This document shows, in pieces, positions 25,859 to 33,759 of a stretch of 57,994 nt of DNA. A program made the position numbers and the translations under genes. The DNA lies in assembly GCA_903854725.1 (NCBI GenBank), contig CAINWZ010000038.1:1-57994 (forward strand), in the 5' to 3' direction. The DNA comes from an uncultured Bacteroidota bacterium. Its GTDB lineage: Bacteria; Bacteroidota; Bacteroidia; Chitinophagales; Chitinophagaceae. The notes beneath the pieces are model-generated. The model worked only from the letters and a program-made list of their open reading frames with translations, had not been told where the DNA came from and searched no databases. Positions within the stretch are counted from its first letter, which is position 1; each line of letters opens with the position of its first letter.

Positions 25859-25944
25859 GCGTAACTTTAGTTCTATTAAAAAATATTAAACAGGTCTATA
25901 AACCAGTAGTCATCTTTATACTTAGATTAAATCTTATTTCAATT

Positions 25945-28188
25945 ATGAAAAATAGTAACAATATAAAAAATATTTTTAGTGGCCTCTCTTTCGTATTGCT
26001 TCTATTAAGCATGCCATTTGCAAGTAAGGCGCAAAAAATAAGCGCAAGAGAAATAGCAAGATGGGAAAGTCATGCAAAACAAGTTACAATTATAAGAGAC
26101 GAATGGGGAATTGCACACGTATATGGTAAAACTGATGCTGATGCCGTTTTTGGATTGATGTATGCGCAAAGCGAAGAAAATGTAGGGCAAATTGAATTGA
26201 ACTATTTAGAGATGTTAGGTCGAACGGCAGAAGTAAAAGGTGCTACAGCTATTTACGAAGATTTAATGATGCGCTTAATTCAAGATAGTGTTGCCGCTAT
26301 AAATGATTATAATAAAAGCCCCCTTTGGTTTAAGGAATTATTACAAGCCCATGCAGATGGTCTTAACTATTATTTATACAAACATCCCGAAGTACATCCT
26401 AAAGCGATTCAATATTATAAGCCTTGGTATCATCTTATGTGGACTGATGGTAGTGTTTCACCTACTAGAACTGGCGGCATTAAAGTGAATCATGTTGCTG
26501 CATTTTACGGTCAAGATGCCCATGCAGAAAAATTAGTTGTAAATAATATAGACGCTTCTAATAGTGTCTCCCCTTTTGATATGGAAGAAAAAACTTTAAA
26601 AGGCTCCAATGGTTTTGCCATTGCGCCTCAACATAGCAAAAATGGAAATGCTTTATTATATATTAATCCGCATGTGCCTTTTTATTTTAGATCAGAAATT
26701 CATATGGTAAGTGAGCAAGGTTTAAATGTATATGGCGCGGTTACCTGGGGTCAAATGTTTATTTACCAAGGATTCAATGCGCATTGTGGTTTTATGCATA
26801 CCAGTAGCTATGCAGATGTAGCCGACGTATATGAAGAAAAAGTAGCTAAAAATAAAACGGGCTGGGTATCTCATTACGAACAAACACTTCAACCTATTGC
26901 ACAAAGAAATATTCCTATTCAGTATTTGGAAGAAGGTCAAATAAAATCAAAATCATTCCTTACTTATAAAACAATTCATGGACCAGTAATGGGAAGTAAG
27001 AATGGCAAATGGTTGAGTTTGAAAGAAAATAACCGTTCCTTAAATGCATTGATAGAATGTTGGACAAGAACTAAAGCGACTAATTTAAAAGAATATCAAA
27101 AAGCAATGTCCTTAGTAAGCAACAATAGTAATAACACAGTGTATGCCGATGGAGATGGCTCTATAGCCTACTGGCATGGAAATTTTATGCCAAAGAGAAA
27201 TGCTACTTATGATTTTAGCATGCCTGTTGACGGCTCCATTAAAGCCACTAATTGGCTAGGCCTGCACCCACTAGCAGAAACAGTACAAAGCATTAACCCT
27301 CCTAATGGATGGTTACAAAATTGTAACGCAACGCCTTTCACCGTAGCAGGCAATAATAGTCCCAAAGAAAAAGACTACCCGCATTATATGGCACCCGATG
27401 GTGAAAATGGTCGAGGAATAAACGCTGTCAATTTATTAAGTAAAATAGAAAAAATTTCCTTGGACGAATTAATTCAATTGGGCTATAATAAACATTTAAG
27501 TGCTTTTGATATTTTATTACCTTCTTTTCTTGCGTATACAAATACAATTACTTTAAATGAAAAAGAGAAAAAAGCAACTGCCTATTTAGCCAATTGGAAT
27601 CGGGATGCTGCTATTAATTCTATTGCAACGACTATTGCTATTGAATGGGCTAATAATTGGGGCAAAGAAATAGCGCCTGCAACAACCGAAGAAGGCTCAA
27701 CGCAATACATTAAAAGATATGAGCAAATGGTAAACGAGGTATCTAATGAGAAAAAGTTAGCGCTTTTAAATACATCATTAGCGAATTTAGAAAAAGTGTA
27801 TGGAAACTGGGAAATAATGTGGGGTGATATAAATAGATACCAAAGAGTTAACCCAGGAGAAAAATTTAACGATGATTTGCCCAGCATAGCGGTGGGACAA
27901 ACATCTTCCAAATGGGGCTCCCTTCCTGCTTTTGAAAGCAAGCGTTACGATAACACTTTAAAACGTTATGGCTATTCTGGAAGTAGTTTTATTGCAGCAG
28001 TAAGTTTTGGAAAAAAAGTAGAAGCAAAAACTATTATTACCGGTGGCCAAAGCCGTTATGCCAACTCCATTCATTTTACCGATCAAGCGCAAAAATATAT
28101 TGATGGCGATTTTAAAAACATTCACTTTTACAAAGAGGATGTTTTAGCACATGCCGTTACATCATATAAACCTGGATTGACTAAGTAA
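25945..28188 (+). CDS. penicillin acylase-family N-terminal-nucleophile amidase, exported
   Basis: About 747-aa amidase of the penicillin G acylase / acyl-homoserine-lactone acylase superfamily. I start at the ATG at 25945 because it gives a clear signal peptide (cleavage near FASKAQ); the open frame extends upstream through the terminator, which is not plausible. The alpha part has IIRDEWGIAHVYGKTDADAVFGLMYAQSEENV split over residues about 50-80; the autoprocessing site is Gly220-Ser221-Asn222 (KGSNGFAIAP), Ser221 becoming the N-terminal nucleophile. The C-terminal FITGGQSRYANSIHFTDQAQKY is also family-typical. Acts in the periplasm on N-acyl amides. Its 3' end overlaps the regulator on the other strand by 61 bp. 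Confidence 0.88.
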   Translation: MKNSNNIKNIFSGLSFVLLLLSMPFASKAQKISAREIARWESHAKQVTIIRDEWGIAHVYGKTDADAVFGLMYAQSEENVGQIELNYLEMLGRTAEVKGATAIYEDLMMRLIQDSVAAINDYNKSPLWFKELLQAHADGLNYYLYKHPEVHPKAIQYYKPWYHLMWTDGSVSPTRTGGIKVNHVAAFYGQDAHAEKLVVNNIDASNSVSPFDMEEKTLKGSNGFAIAPQHSKNGNALLYINPHVPFYFRSEIHMVSEQGLNVYGAVTWGQMFIYQGFNAHCGFMHTSSYADVADVYEEKVAKNKTGWVSHYEQTLQPIAQRNIPIQYLEEGQIKSKSFLTYKTIHGPVMGSKNGKWLSLKENNRSLNALIECWTRTKATNLKEYQKAMSLVSNNSNNTVYADGDGSIAYWHGNFMPKRNATYDFSMPVDGSIKATNWLGLHPLAETVQSINPPNGWLQNCNATPFTVAGNNSPKEKDYPHYMAPDGENGRGINAVNLLSKIEKISLDELIQLGYNKHLSAFDILLPSFLAYTNTITLNEKEKKATAYLANWNRDAAINSIATTIAIEWANNWGKEIAPATTEEGSTQYIKRYEQMVNEVSNEKKLALLNTSLANLEKVYGNWEIMWGDINRYQRVNPGEKFNDDLPSIAVGQTSSKWGSLPAFESKRYDNTLKRYGYSGSSFIAAVSFGKKVEAKTIITGGQSRYANSIHFTDQAQKYIDGDFKNIHFYKEDVLAHAVTSYKPGLTK

Positions 28189-28847
28189 TGATCATATAGT
28201 TTTGACATCAGTGCAACCTTAACGAGTCCAGCTAAATTTTTAACTTCAAGCTTTTGCATCATTTTAGTGCGATGTCCTTCGATGGTTCGCTTACTATGCC
28301 CCACTTCATATGCAATTTGTTTACTGGAAGCTTCTTCACAAATGCGCACTAAAATATATTTATCATAGGTATGAAGCTGATGTACTTTCTCGGTCATCTT
28401 TATTTTATCCATATGATTAACCAATGCAAATACTTTTTCTGCAATGACATTGCAAAAATATATTTTATTGAGTCTGGCCATTTCAAGTGCCTTACTCCAT
28501 TCTTGTTGGGAAACATGTCGCGAAACAATTACCGAAATACCATTGTCTACTAATTGATATAAATGAGCATCATCCTGCTCATTAAAAACGACCATCACCC
28601 CCATTCTATTTTTAAGGTCTGCAATTTGCAAACTAGTTTGCGCATGGTTAAAATCAAACATAGAACTATCTATGACTAAAAGTAGCGGTAAGGCTTGTTT
28701 GCTTTTATCTTGGATTACATACTTATTTAAAGCTTCAAGGCTTTCAATGAAATGATACCCTTTTAACAGTGGATTCTCTTTAATAAGCAAACTACAACCC
28801 ATTGCATACAGGTTTTGTTTGTCGCAAATGATTACTTGATATTGCAT
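28128..28847 (-). CDS. LuxR/NarL-type transcription regulator with degenerate receiver domain
   Basis: 239 aa. N-terminal region (1-125) follows a response-regulator fold: VIICDKQNLYAMG, LLLVIDSSMFDFN with Asp60 at the phosphorylation position, VMVVFNEQDD and ISVIVSRHVSQ. However the acidic pair is reduced to Asp9, the usual Thr/Ser is Asn, and the usual Lys is replaced by Arg, so normal phosphorylation is doubtful. C-terminal HTH (about 165-220): RICEEASSKQIAYEVGHSKRTIEGHRTKMMQKLEVKNLAGLV. No sensor kinase is nearby. Divergent from the ATP-grasp pair (249-nt gap) and convergent with the acylase gene, either of which it may control. Confidence 0.82.
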   Translation of the reverse strand: MQYQVIICDKQNLYAMGCSLLIKENPLLKGYHFIESLEALNKYVIQDKSKQALPLLLVIDSSMFDFNHAQTSLQIADLKNRMGVMVVFNEQDDAHLYQLVDNGISVIVSRHVSQQEWSKALEMARLNKIYFCNVIAEKVFALVNHMDKIKMTEKVHQLHTYDKYILVRICEEASSKQIAYEVGHSKRTIEGHRTKMMQKLEVKNLAGLVKVALMSKLYDHYLVNPGLYDVTACAKTSSL

Positions 28848-29096
28848 GTTTTATACTATTTTATTATACCTGCAATAGAATGATTATTTTATAACTCATT
28901 GATATACAAAGTAATATATTATACGAATGGCTATAAAAACCATTATAATTTATCCCATTCATGTATATTCTAAAAGAGCATTTGGTTGCGTTGCATGATA
29001 GACCATAGTAGTTATTAAATTAAACCCTATAAATATTTGTCAGTATTATATATTTTATAACTTCATTGAATAATATACTAACCCTCTTGCAAAGCG

Positions 29097-30215
29097 TTGA
29101 CATCAATTCGTAACTTATTTTACCCTTTTGTTCCAGTAGGACATTTGAAAGTGTGGGTCTTAGCCCCAGCCTTGGATAATCCAGATCCCAATTTGGCTTA
29201 CTATTATGACTTTAGTCAAAGTATTGAAGAATATACACGGGTATTTACACAATTAGATCTTCCTTGGAAATGGCAACCTGTTACTTTAGAAAATTATAAA
29301 ATGATTGTGCAAGAAATTGCACATGAAAGAGAGAAAGGAATTTATTTTCCAGTGGTTTTAAACTTATGTGATGGAGATGAAATTAATGGCGCCCCTGGTG
29401 TTTCAGTTATTAAAGCATTAGATGCAAAACAATTAGTATACACGGGTGCAAATGATTATTTCTATGATATTACTACTTCTAAAATTCCCATGAAAGCGGC
29501 TTTTGATGAAGCTGGAGTGGCCACTCCTAAATGGGAAGCAATCAGAGACAATAATATTAATACGAAAGAAATAATTGAAAAATTAGGTAGTCCTTTAATT
29601 GTGAAGCCTGCTGTATCTGGTGGTAGTTTAGGCGTCGGTGTTAAAAATGTAGTGGAAACAGAAGATGAATTAAAAACGCAGTTAGCAAAAATGTTTGAGG
29701 GCTATAGAGGCTGGAACCTAGCATCAGATGGTATACTAGCAGAATCCTTTATCGAAGGTCCAGAATATACCGTAATGATTGTGGGTAGTCATACGCATCC
29801 AGAATATGCAAAAATTTATCCCCCCATTGAAAGAGTTTTTCATGCTTCCTTACCAGAAAAAGAAAAGTTTTTATCCTTTGATCGCTTATGGGAAATTTAT
29901 GAGGAGGAAACGCCTATGCCAGAAGAAGAGAATTTTTACCAATATCAATTAGGAGATGAAGCCATTCAAATGGCAGTTCAAAAAGTTTCTTGGGATGCAT
30001 ATGTTGCTGTGAATGGAACTGGGTATACCAGAGTGGATGTTCGTATTTGTAATAAAACAGGTGTCCCTTATGTTTTAGAAGTAAATGCGCAATGCGGCAT
30101 CAGTGAAGACGAAAATTTTACCTCTATTGGAGCTATTTTAAGATACGCCAACCAAAGTTTTACTGAATTAGTAATACATATTATTAATGACGCATTCGCA
30201 AGAAGAAAAAATTAA
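29097..30215 (+). CDS. D-Ala-D-Ala-ligase-like ATP-grasp enzyme (not Ddl)
   Basis: 372 aa from a TTG start; no in-frame ATG exists before the fold begins, so TTG 29097, TTG 29145 or GTG 29151 must be used. ATP-grasp features: FPVVLNLCDGDEING (about 84-98), SKIPMKAAFDEAGVATPKWE, LIVKPAVSGGSLGVGVKN (ATP-binding Lys170 and Gly-rich loop), GILAESFIEGPEYTVMIVG, and the Mg-binding end YTRVDVRI with VLEVNAQCGISE (Glu and Asn). These match the Ddl superfamily, but the Ddl substrate motif ENTLPG is absent. It should join a carboxylate to an amine with ATP. It is followed without gap by a second ATP-grasp gene fused to SET. Confidence 0.85.
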   Translation: MTSIRNLFYPFVPVGHLKVWVLAPALDNPDPNLAYYYDFSQSIEEYTRVFTQLDLPWKWQPVTLENYKMIVQEIAHEREKGIYFPVVLNLCDGDEINGAPGVSVIKALDAKQLVYTGANDYFYDITTSKIPMKAAFDEAGVATPKWEAIRDNNINTKEIIEKLGSPLIVKPAVSGGSLGVGVKNVVETEDELKTQLAKMFEGYRGWNLASDGILAESFIEGPEYTVMIVGSHTHPEYAKIYPPIERVFHASLPEKEKFLSFDRLWEIYEEETPMPEEENFYQYQLGDEAIQMAVQKVSWDAYVAVNGTGYTRVDVRICNKTGVPYVLEVNAQCGISEDENFTSIGAILRYANQSFTELVIHIINDAFARRKN

Positions 30216-30219
30216 CATT

Positions 30220-31665
30220 ATGCGCGCGCTCCCCACCGTAAATAATACAGCTAGCTTTAAAGATTTAAAAATTTGTGTACTTCAACCAGACTATTCTACT
30301 TCTGAAGTAGATTATCAGCATTATGATCCTAAAAGAGATCTCTCTAGTATTATGCCTGAAGCACAATTTGATCATGTTTTTTTAAATAAGCTTACTACCT
30401 ACCAACAACTAAAACAACTTAAAGAAAATAAGTACGATATCTATATCAATTTATGCGAGGGATATTTAGAGTGGAATGTGCCTTCCATTGATGTTATTAT
30501 GAGTTTGGACTTATTAGGCTTACCCTATACTGGACCTTCTACTAACTTATATGATCCGCCTAAAACCATAATGAAGTATTTGGCTTTTTGCGAAGATGTA
30601 AAAACTCCGGCACATATTTATGTCGAATCTGAAGCTGATATACCACAATTGCCGGGTAATCTGCAATTTCCTTTATTCGTTAAACCTGCCAAAGCGGGTG
30701 ATAGCTTGGGTGTTGACAACGCTTCTAAAGCAAACAATACCGCTGAATTAGTTACAAAAGTTAAAAGCATATTAGCAGAATTTGGTTCTGCATTAGTAGA
30801 AGAATATATAGATGGTCGTGAGTTCACGGTTTTAGTTTGTGCTAATCCTGATGGTAAAACATGTACCAGCTTTACGCCCGTAGAATATATCTTCCCAGAA
30901 GGATTTAGTTTTAAAACCTATGCTTTAAAAACTTCTGAGCTACATCCCAATGCCAATATACCTGTTACCGAAAAAGCATTGGCTTTAAGATTGCAAAATA
31001 TCGCAGAACAAGTATTTATGTCTTTCAACGGTGTGGGTTATGGCAGAATGGATTTTAGAATGAACGATAAAGGAGAATTATTTTTTCTAGAGATAAATTT
31101 TACATGCTCCGTATTTTATGCGCAAGGCTATGAGGGCTCTGCCGATTATATTTTATTACATGATGGTGCAGGACAAAGAGGTTTTTTAGAAAGGATCATT
31201 ATTGAAGGTATGGCACGATACAGAAGAAAAGAAAAAGTTTTTACCATTAAAGGGAATGCTATTGCTGGTTATGGGATGTATGCAAAATGGGACTTGCCAA
31301 AAAATACCATTTTATTTGAAGGAGAAGAAAAATCTCAACGCATCGTTACCAAAAAATTTGTAGATGAAAATTGGGACGAACGTGAAAAATTAAATTTTAG
31401 AAGATACGCTTATCCAATAAGCAAAGATGTGTATATACTATGGGATTTACAACCCGAAGAATGGTCGCCTCAAAACCATCATTGTGATGCCAATTGTAAT
31501 TATGTAGGGTTAAATGTAATCATTAATAGAGCGGTTAAGAAAGGGGAAGAGTTAACCTTAGATTATGGTAGCTTTTTAGATGAAACCATGGAGCCCTTTA
31601 ATTGTAGCTGCGGTTCGCCTAATTGTCGTGGCCTTATCAAAGGTAATACCGGCAATAAAATTTAA
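30220..31665 (+). CDS. ATP-grasp ligase fused to a SET/post-SET methyltransferase domain
   Basis: 481 aa from ATG 30220, 4 nt after the previous stop (an upstream ATG at 30187 would overlap by 29 nt). Residues 1-335 form a second Ddl-like ATP-grasp: YINLCEGYLEWNVPS, LPYTGPSTNLYDPPK, FPLFVKPAKAGDSLGVDN (Lys155), ALVEEYIDGREFTVLV, YGRMDFR and FFLEINFTCSV. Residues about 340-478 are a complete SET domain: GNAIAGYGMYAKWDLPKNT, the NHHCDANC motif at 419-426 (equivalent to NHSCxPN), GEELTLDYG with Tyr449, and a post-SET zinc motif C462-x-C464-x4-C469. SET proteins transfer a methyl group from S-adenosylmethionine to lysine. A ligase and a lysine methyltransferase on one chain suggests peptide or protein modification; substrate unknown. 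No signal peptide. Confidence 0.88.
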   Translation: MRALPTVNNTASFKDLKICVLQPDYSTSEVDYQHYDPKRDLSSIMPEAQFDHVFLNKLTTYQQLKQLKENKYDIYINLCEGYLEWNVPSIDVIMSLDLLGLPYTGPSTNLYDPPKTIMKYLAFCEDVKTPAHIYVESEADIPQLPGNLQFPLFVKPAKAGDSLGVDNASKANNTAELVTKVKSILAEFGSALVEEYIDGREFTVLVCANPDGKTCTSFTPVEYIFPEGFSFKTYALKTSELHPNANIPVTEKALALRLQNIAEQVFMSFNGVGYGRMDFRMNDKGELFFLEINFTCSVFYAQGYEGSADYILLHDGAGQRGFLERIIIEGMARYRRKEKVFTIKGNAIAGYGMYAKWDLPKNTILFEGEEKSQRIVTKKFVDENWDEREKLNFRRYAYPISKDVYILWDLQPEEWSPQNHHCDANCNYVGLNVIINRAVKKGEELTLDYGSFLDETMEPFNCSCGSPNCRGLIKGNTGNKI

Positions 31666-31793
31666 GCACTTTTATTAGTAGTTACAAAATATTGGTATTA
31701 AATTGCTATAGCATTTAATTCATTCAATTAATGATAATGAGTTCCGCTTTATAGATACTATTCAAATAACGATTGCTTACTAAAAACTATTTT

Positions 31794-32564
31794 ATGAAAA
31801 AAACATTTCTATTATTTTCTGCTTTGATTGCTAGCTGTAGCTTGGTGAATGCACAAGTTAAATTTAATCAAGATAGCATTGCGGCTTTGGCTGCTAAATT
31901 AGAAGTATGGGTGAATGTACCACTGGTCACACCAGGCACTTCAAATGCAGAGGCACCGTCAGATGCAATTGTATTGTATAATGGAAATGGATTAGGTGCA
32001 TTTCAAAAAAAAGATGGTAGCCCTGCTGGATGGAAATTGGATGCAGATGGAGCTGTTACAGATATTAAAGGGGGTGGTGATTTAATTACTAAGCAATCTT
32101 TTGGTAGCTGTCAATTACACGTAGAATTTAGAGAACCTGCTGAAGTAAAAGGAAGTGGACAAGCAAGAGGCAATAGTGGTGTGTATTTAATGGGTAAATA
32201 TGAAATTCAAGTATTAGACTCTTACAATAACGCTACTTACTCTAATGGTCAAGCTGGTGCGGTTTATAAACAACATGTTCCTTTAGTAAATGCTAGTCGT
32301 AAACCAGGAGAGTGGCAAGCTTATGATATTATTTTTACAGCGCCTCAATTTAAAGACAATGGAGAACTAGAAAGTCCTGGACGTGTTACCGTTATACATA
32401 ATGGCGTATTAATTCAAAACAACGTAACTATATTGGGCGCAACAGATTGGGTAATGAAACCTAAGTATATAAAACATGCAGCTAAATTACCATTGATGTT
32501 TCAAGATCATGGCGATGATGGTAACCCAATTAGTTATAGAAATATTTGGATACGCAATTTATAG
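31794..32564 (+). CDS. DUF1080 / 3-keto-disaccharide hydrolase-like protein, exported
   Basis: 256 aa; ATG at 31794 gives signal peptide MKKTFLLFSALIAS with cleavage after VNAQ. The jelly-roll domain has LYNGNGLGAF, GWKLDADGAVTDIKGGGDLITKQSFG, LHVEFREPAEVKG, GNSGVYLMGKYEIQVLDSY, GAVYKQHVPLVNAS, GEWQAYDIIFTAPQF and ISYRNIWIRNL, all typical of DUF1080. Family members hydrolyse 3-keto-glycosides or bind sugars. Nine nt before the TIGR02206 gene, so the two form an operon; co-transcription with the ATP-grasp pair (128-nt gap) is possible but unproven. Confidence 0.88.
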   Translation: MKKTFLLFSALIASCSLVNAQVKFNQDSIAALAAKLEVWVNVPLVTPGTSNAEAPSDAIVLYNGNGLGAFQKKDGSPAGWKLDADGAVTDIKGGGDLITKQSFGSCQLHVEFREPAEVKGSGQARGNSGVYLMGKYEIQVLDSYNNATYSNGQAGAVYKQHVPLVNASRKPGEWQAYDIIFTAPQFKDNGELESPGRVTVIHNGVLIQNNVTILGATDWVMKPKYIKHAAKLPLMFQDHGDDGNPISYRNIWIRNL

Positions 32565-32572
32565 GCAAGGAA

Positions 32573-33280
32573 ATGGGAAAATTTCATCCAGCGGCTTTTA
32601 TAGAACCCTTCTCTCTTTTTTGGTGGGAATGCATTGTAATGGTTATACTTATTATTACCATTGTAGTGAGAGCTCCATTGCATTTTAAAAAAATTCAACC
32701 TAAAACCTACGCAACATTCATAGCTTTATTTTTTTGCATTAATTATATTGTCGAAAACTATTACAATTACCAAAGCGGTTATTGGAATCTACAACAAAGT
32801 TTACCTGTTCATTTATGTAGTATTAGTTATTTTTTATGTATAATCACACTCCTTAATTATAGGCAATGGTTGGCTGAATGCCTTTACTATTGGGGTTTAG
32901 CGGGTGGTATACAATCTTTACTTACTCCTGAATTTACCGTAGGCATGGAAGGTTATAATTTTTATGCTTACTTTATTGACCACGGCGGTATGCTACTAGT
33001 TATTATTTACATGATTGTGCATTTGAACTTTGTGCCCCGACCAAAATCTTGGTTATGGGTATTAGGCTATACACAAATAGTAGCCATTGGCGTGGGTATT
33101 ATTAATTATATAGTAGGTGCTAATTACATGTATTTATCAGCCAAGCCAGAAGTGAGTAATCCTTTAGTAATTGGAGAATGGCCTTATTATATTTTAGTAT
33201 TAGAAGTAGTTGCCTTAGTTCATTTTTGGATTTTGTACCTGCCCTTCGCTAAAAAAAATAAACAAGCCATTAATGCTTAA
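32573..33280 (+). CDS. TIGR02206 (YwaF-like) integral membrane protein
   Basis: 235-aa inner-membrane protein with about six to seven helices. ATG 32573 is preceded by GGCAAGGA, one of the few Shine-Dalgarno-like sequences here; the longer frame begins at TTG inside the preceding gene. Recognisable family motif is SLPVHLCSISYF (about 80-91), with the conserved His and Cys, plus WGLAGGIQSLLTPEF and a C-terminal EWPYYILVLEVVALVHFWILYLPF. Function of the family is unknown. Confidence 0.82.
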   Translation: MGKFHPAAFIEPFSLFWWECIVMVILIITIVVRAPLHFKKIQPKTYATFIALFFCINYIVENYYNYQSGYWNLQQSLPVHLCSISYFLCIITLLNYRQWLAECLYYWGLAGGIQSLLTPEFTVGMEGYNFYAYFIDHGGMLLVIIYMIVHLNFVPRPKSWLWVLGYTQIVAIGVGIINYIVGANYMYLSAKPEVSNPLVIGEWPYYILVLEVVALVHFWILYLPFAKKNKQAINA

Positions 33281-33325
33281 GTTTAGTAGTAGTAATGTAC
33301 CAGATCATTCCAGTTCAATATCATT

Positions 33326-33667
33326 CTATAGCTCTTCTATTCTTTTGGCTTTATCATCTATCACTAAATCAAAACTAGGTTTTGTAGGCCCTCCATTGGG
33401 GTCATAGCCTGTAATTAAATCGTGAAACTTACATCCCCATTGATTTAGTTGTGTTAATGTTAGGGCTCTTAGATCTCTTTTTGAACTTTCTCCCCTGCCT
33501 GTCCAATAAGTAATATGCCAACCTTCCTCGTATAGTTTGTTAATCTTAGCCACATTTTCAAAATTAGGCTCTGCCAGTTCATAAGCACGCTTGTCCGAAT
33601 AAAAGCAGATGGTTTCATCTATATCAATTAATGCCTTTTTAGAGCCGAACCTTTTTGATTCAATCAT
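33326..33667 (-). CDS. small HAD-superfamily phosphatase-like protein
   Basis: 113-aa cytosolic protein. Motif I is KALIDIDETICFYS (DxDxT type with DIDET), motif II THxTGR-like ITYWTGRGESSKRD, and motif III/IV FDLVIDDKAKRIEE at the end. Length and order suit the capless KdsC/LNS2-like HAD proteins sometimes encoded with sugar nucleotide genes. Substrate unknown. Single gene, convergent with the TIGR02206 gene. Confidence 0.8.
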   Translation of the reverse strand: MIESKRFGSKKALIDIDETICFYSDKRAYELAEPNFENVAKINKLYEEGWHITYWTGRGESSKRDLRALTLTQLNQWGCKFHDLITGYDPNGGPTKPSFDLVIDDKAKRIEEL

Positions 33668-33759
33668 TGTTATCTATTTTAATTATTAACTGTTGCAAAT
33701 TTAGATAGTTTCTATAAATTACACCGGTCAAATTATAACAAAGCCTAAATAAAATATCC

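Noticed and set aside
25813-25944. N-terminal extension of the acylase frame
   Set aside because: It would begin inside a strong terminator hairpin and place the signal peptide 44 residues inside the protein.
27582-27941. Minus-strand 119-codon frame inside the acylase gene
   Set aside because: Shadow of the acylase; residue composition is not protein-like for this genome.
28926-28944. AATGG/CCATT inverted repeat in the regulator/ATP-grasp spacer
   Set aside because: Only 5-bp arms with a 9-nt gap in AT-rich DNA; expected by chance.
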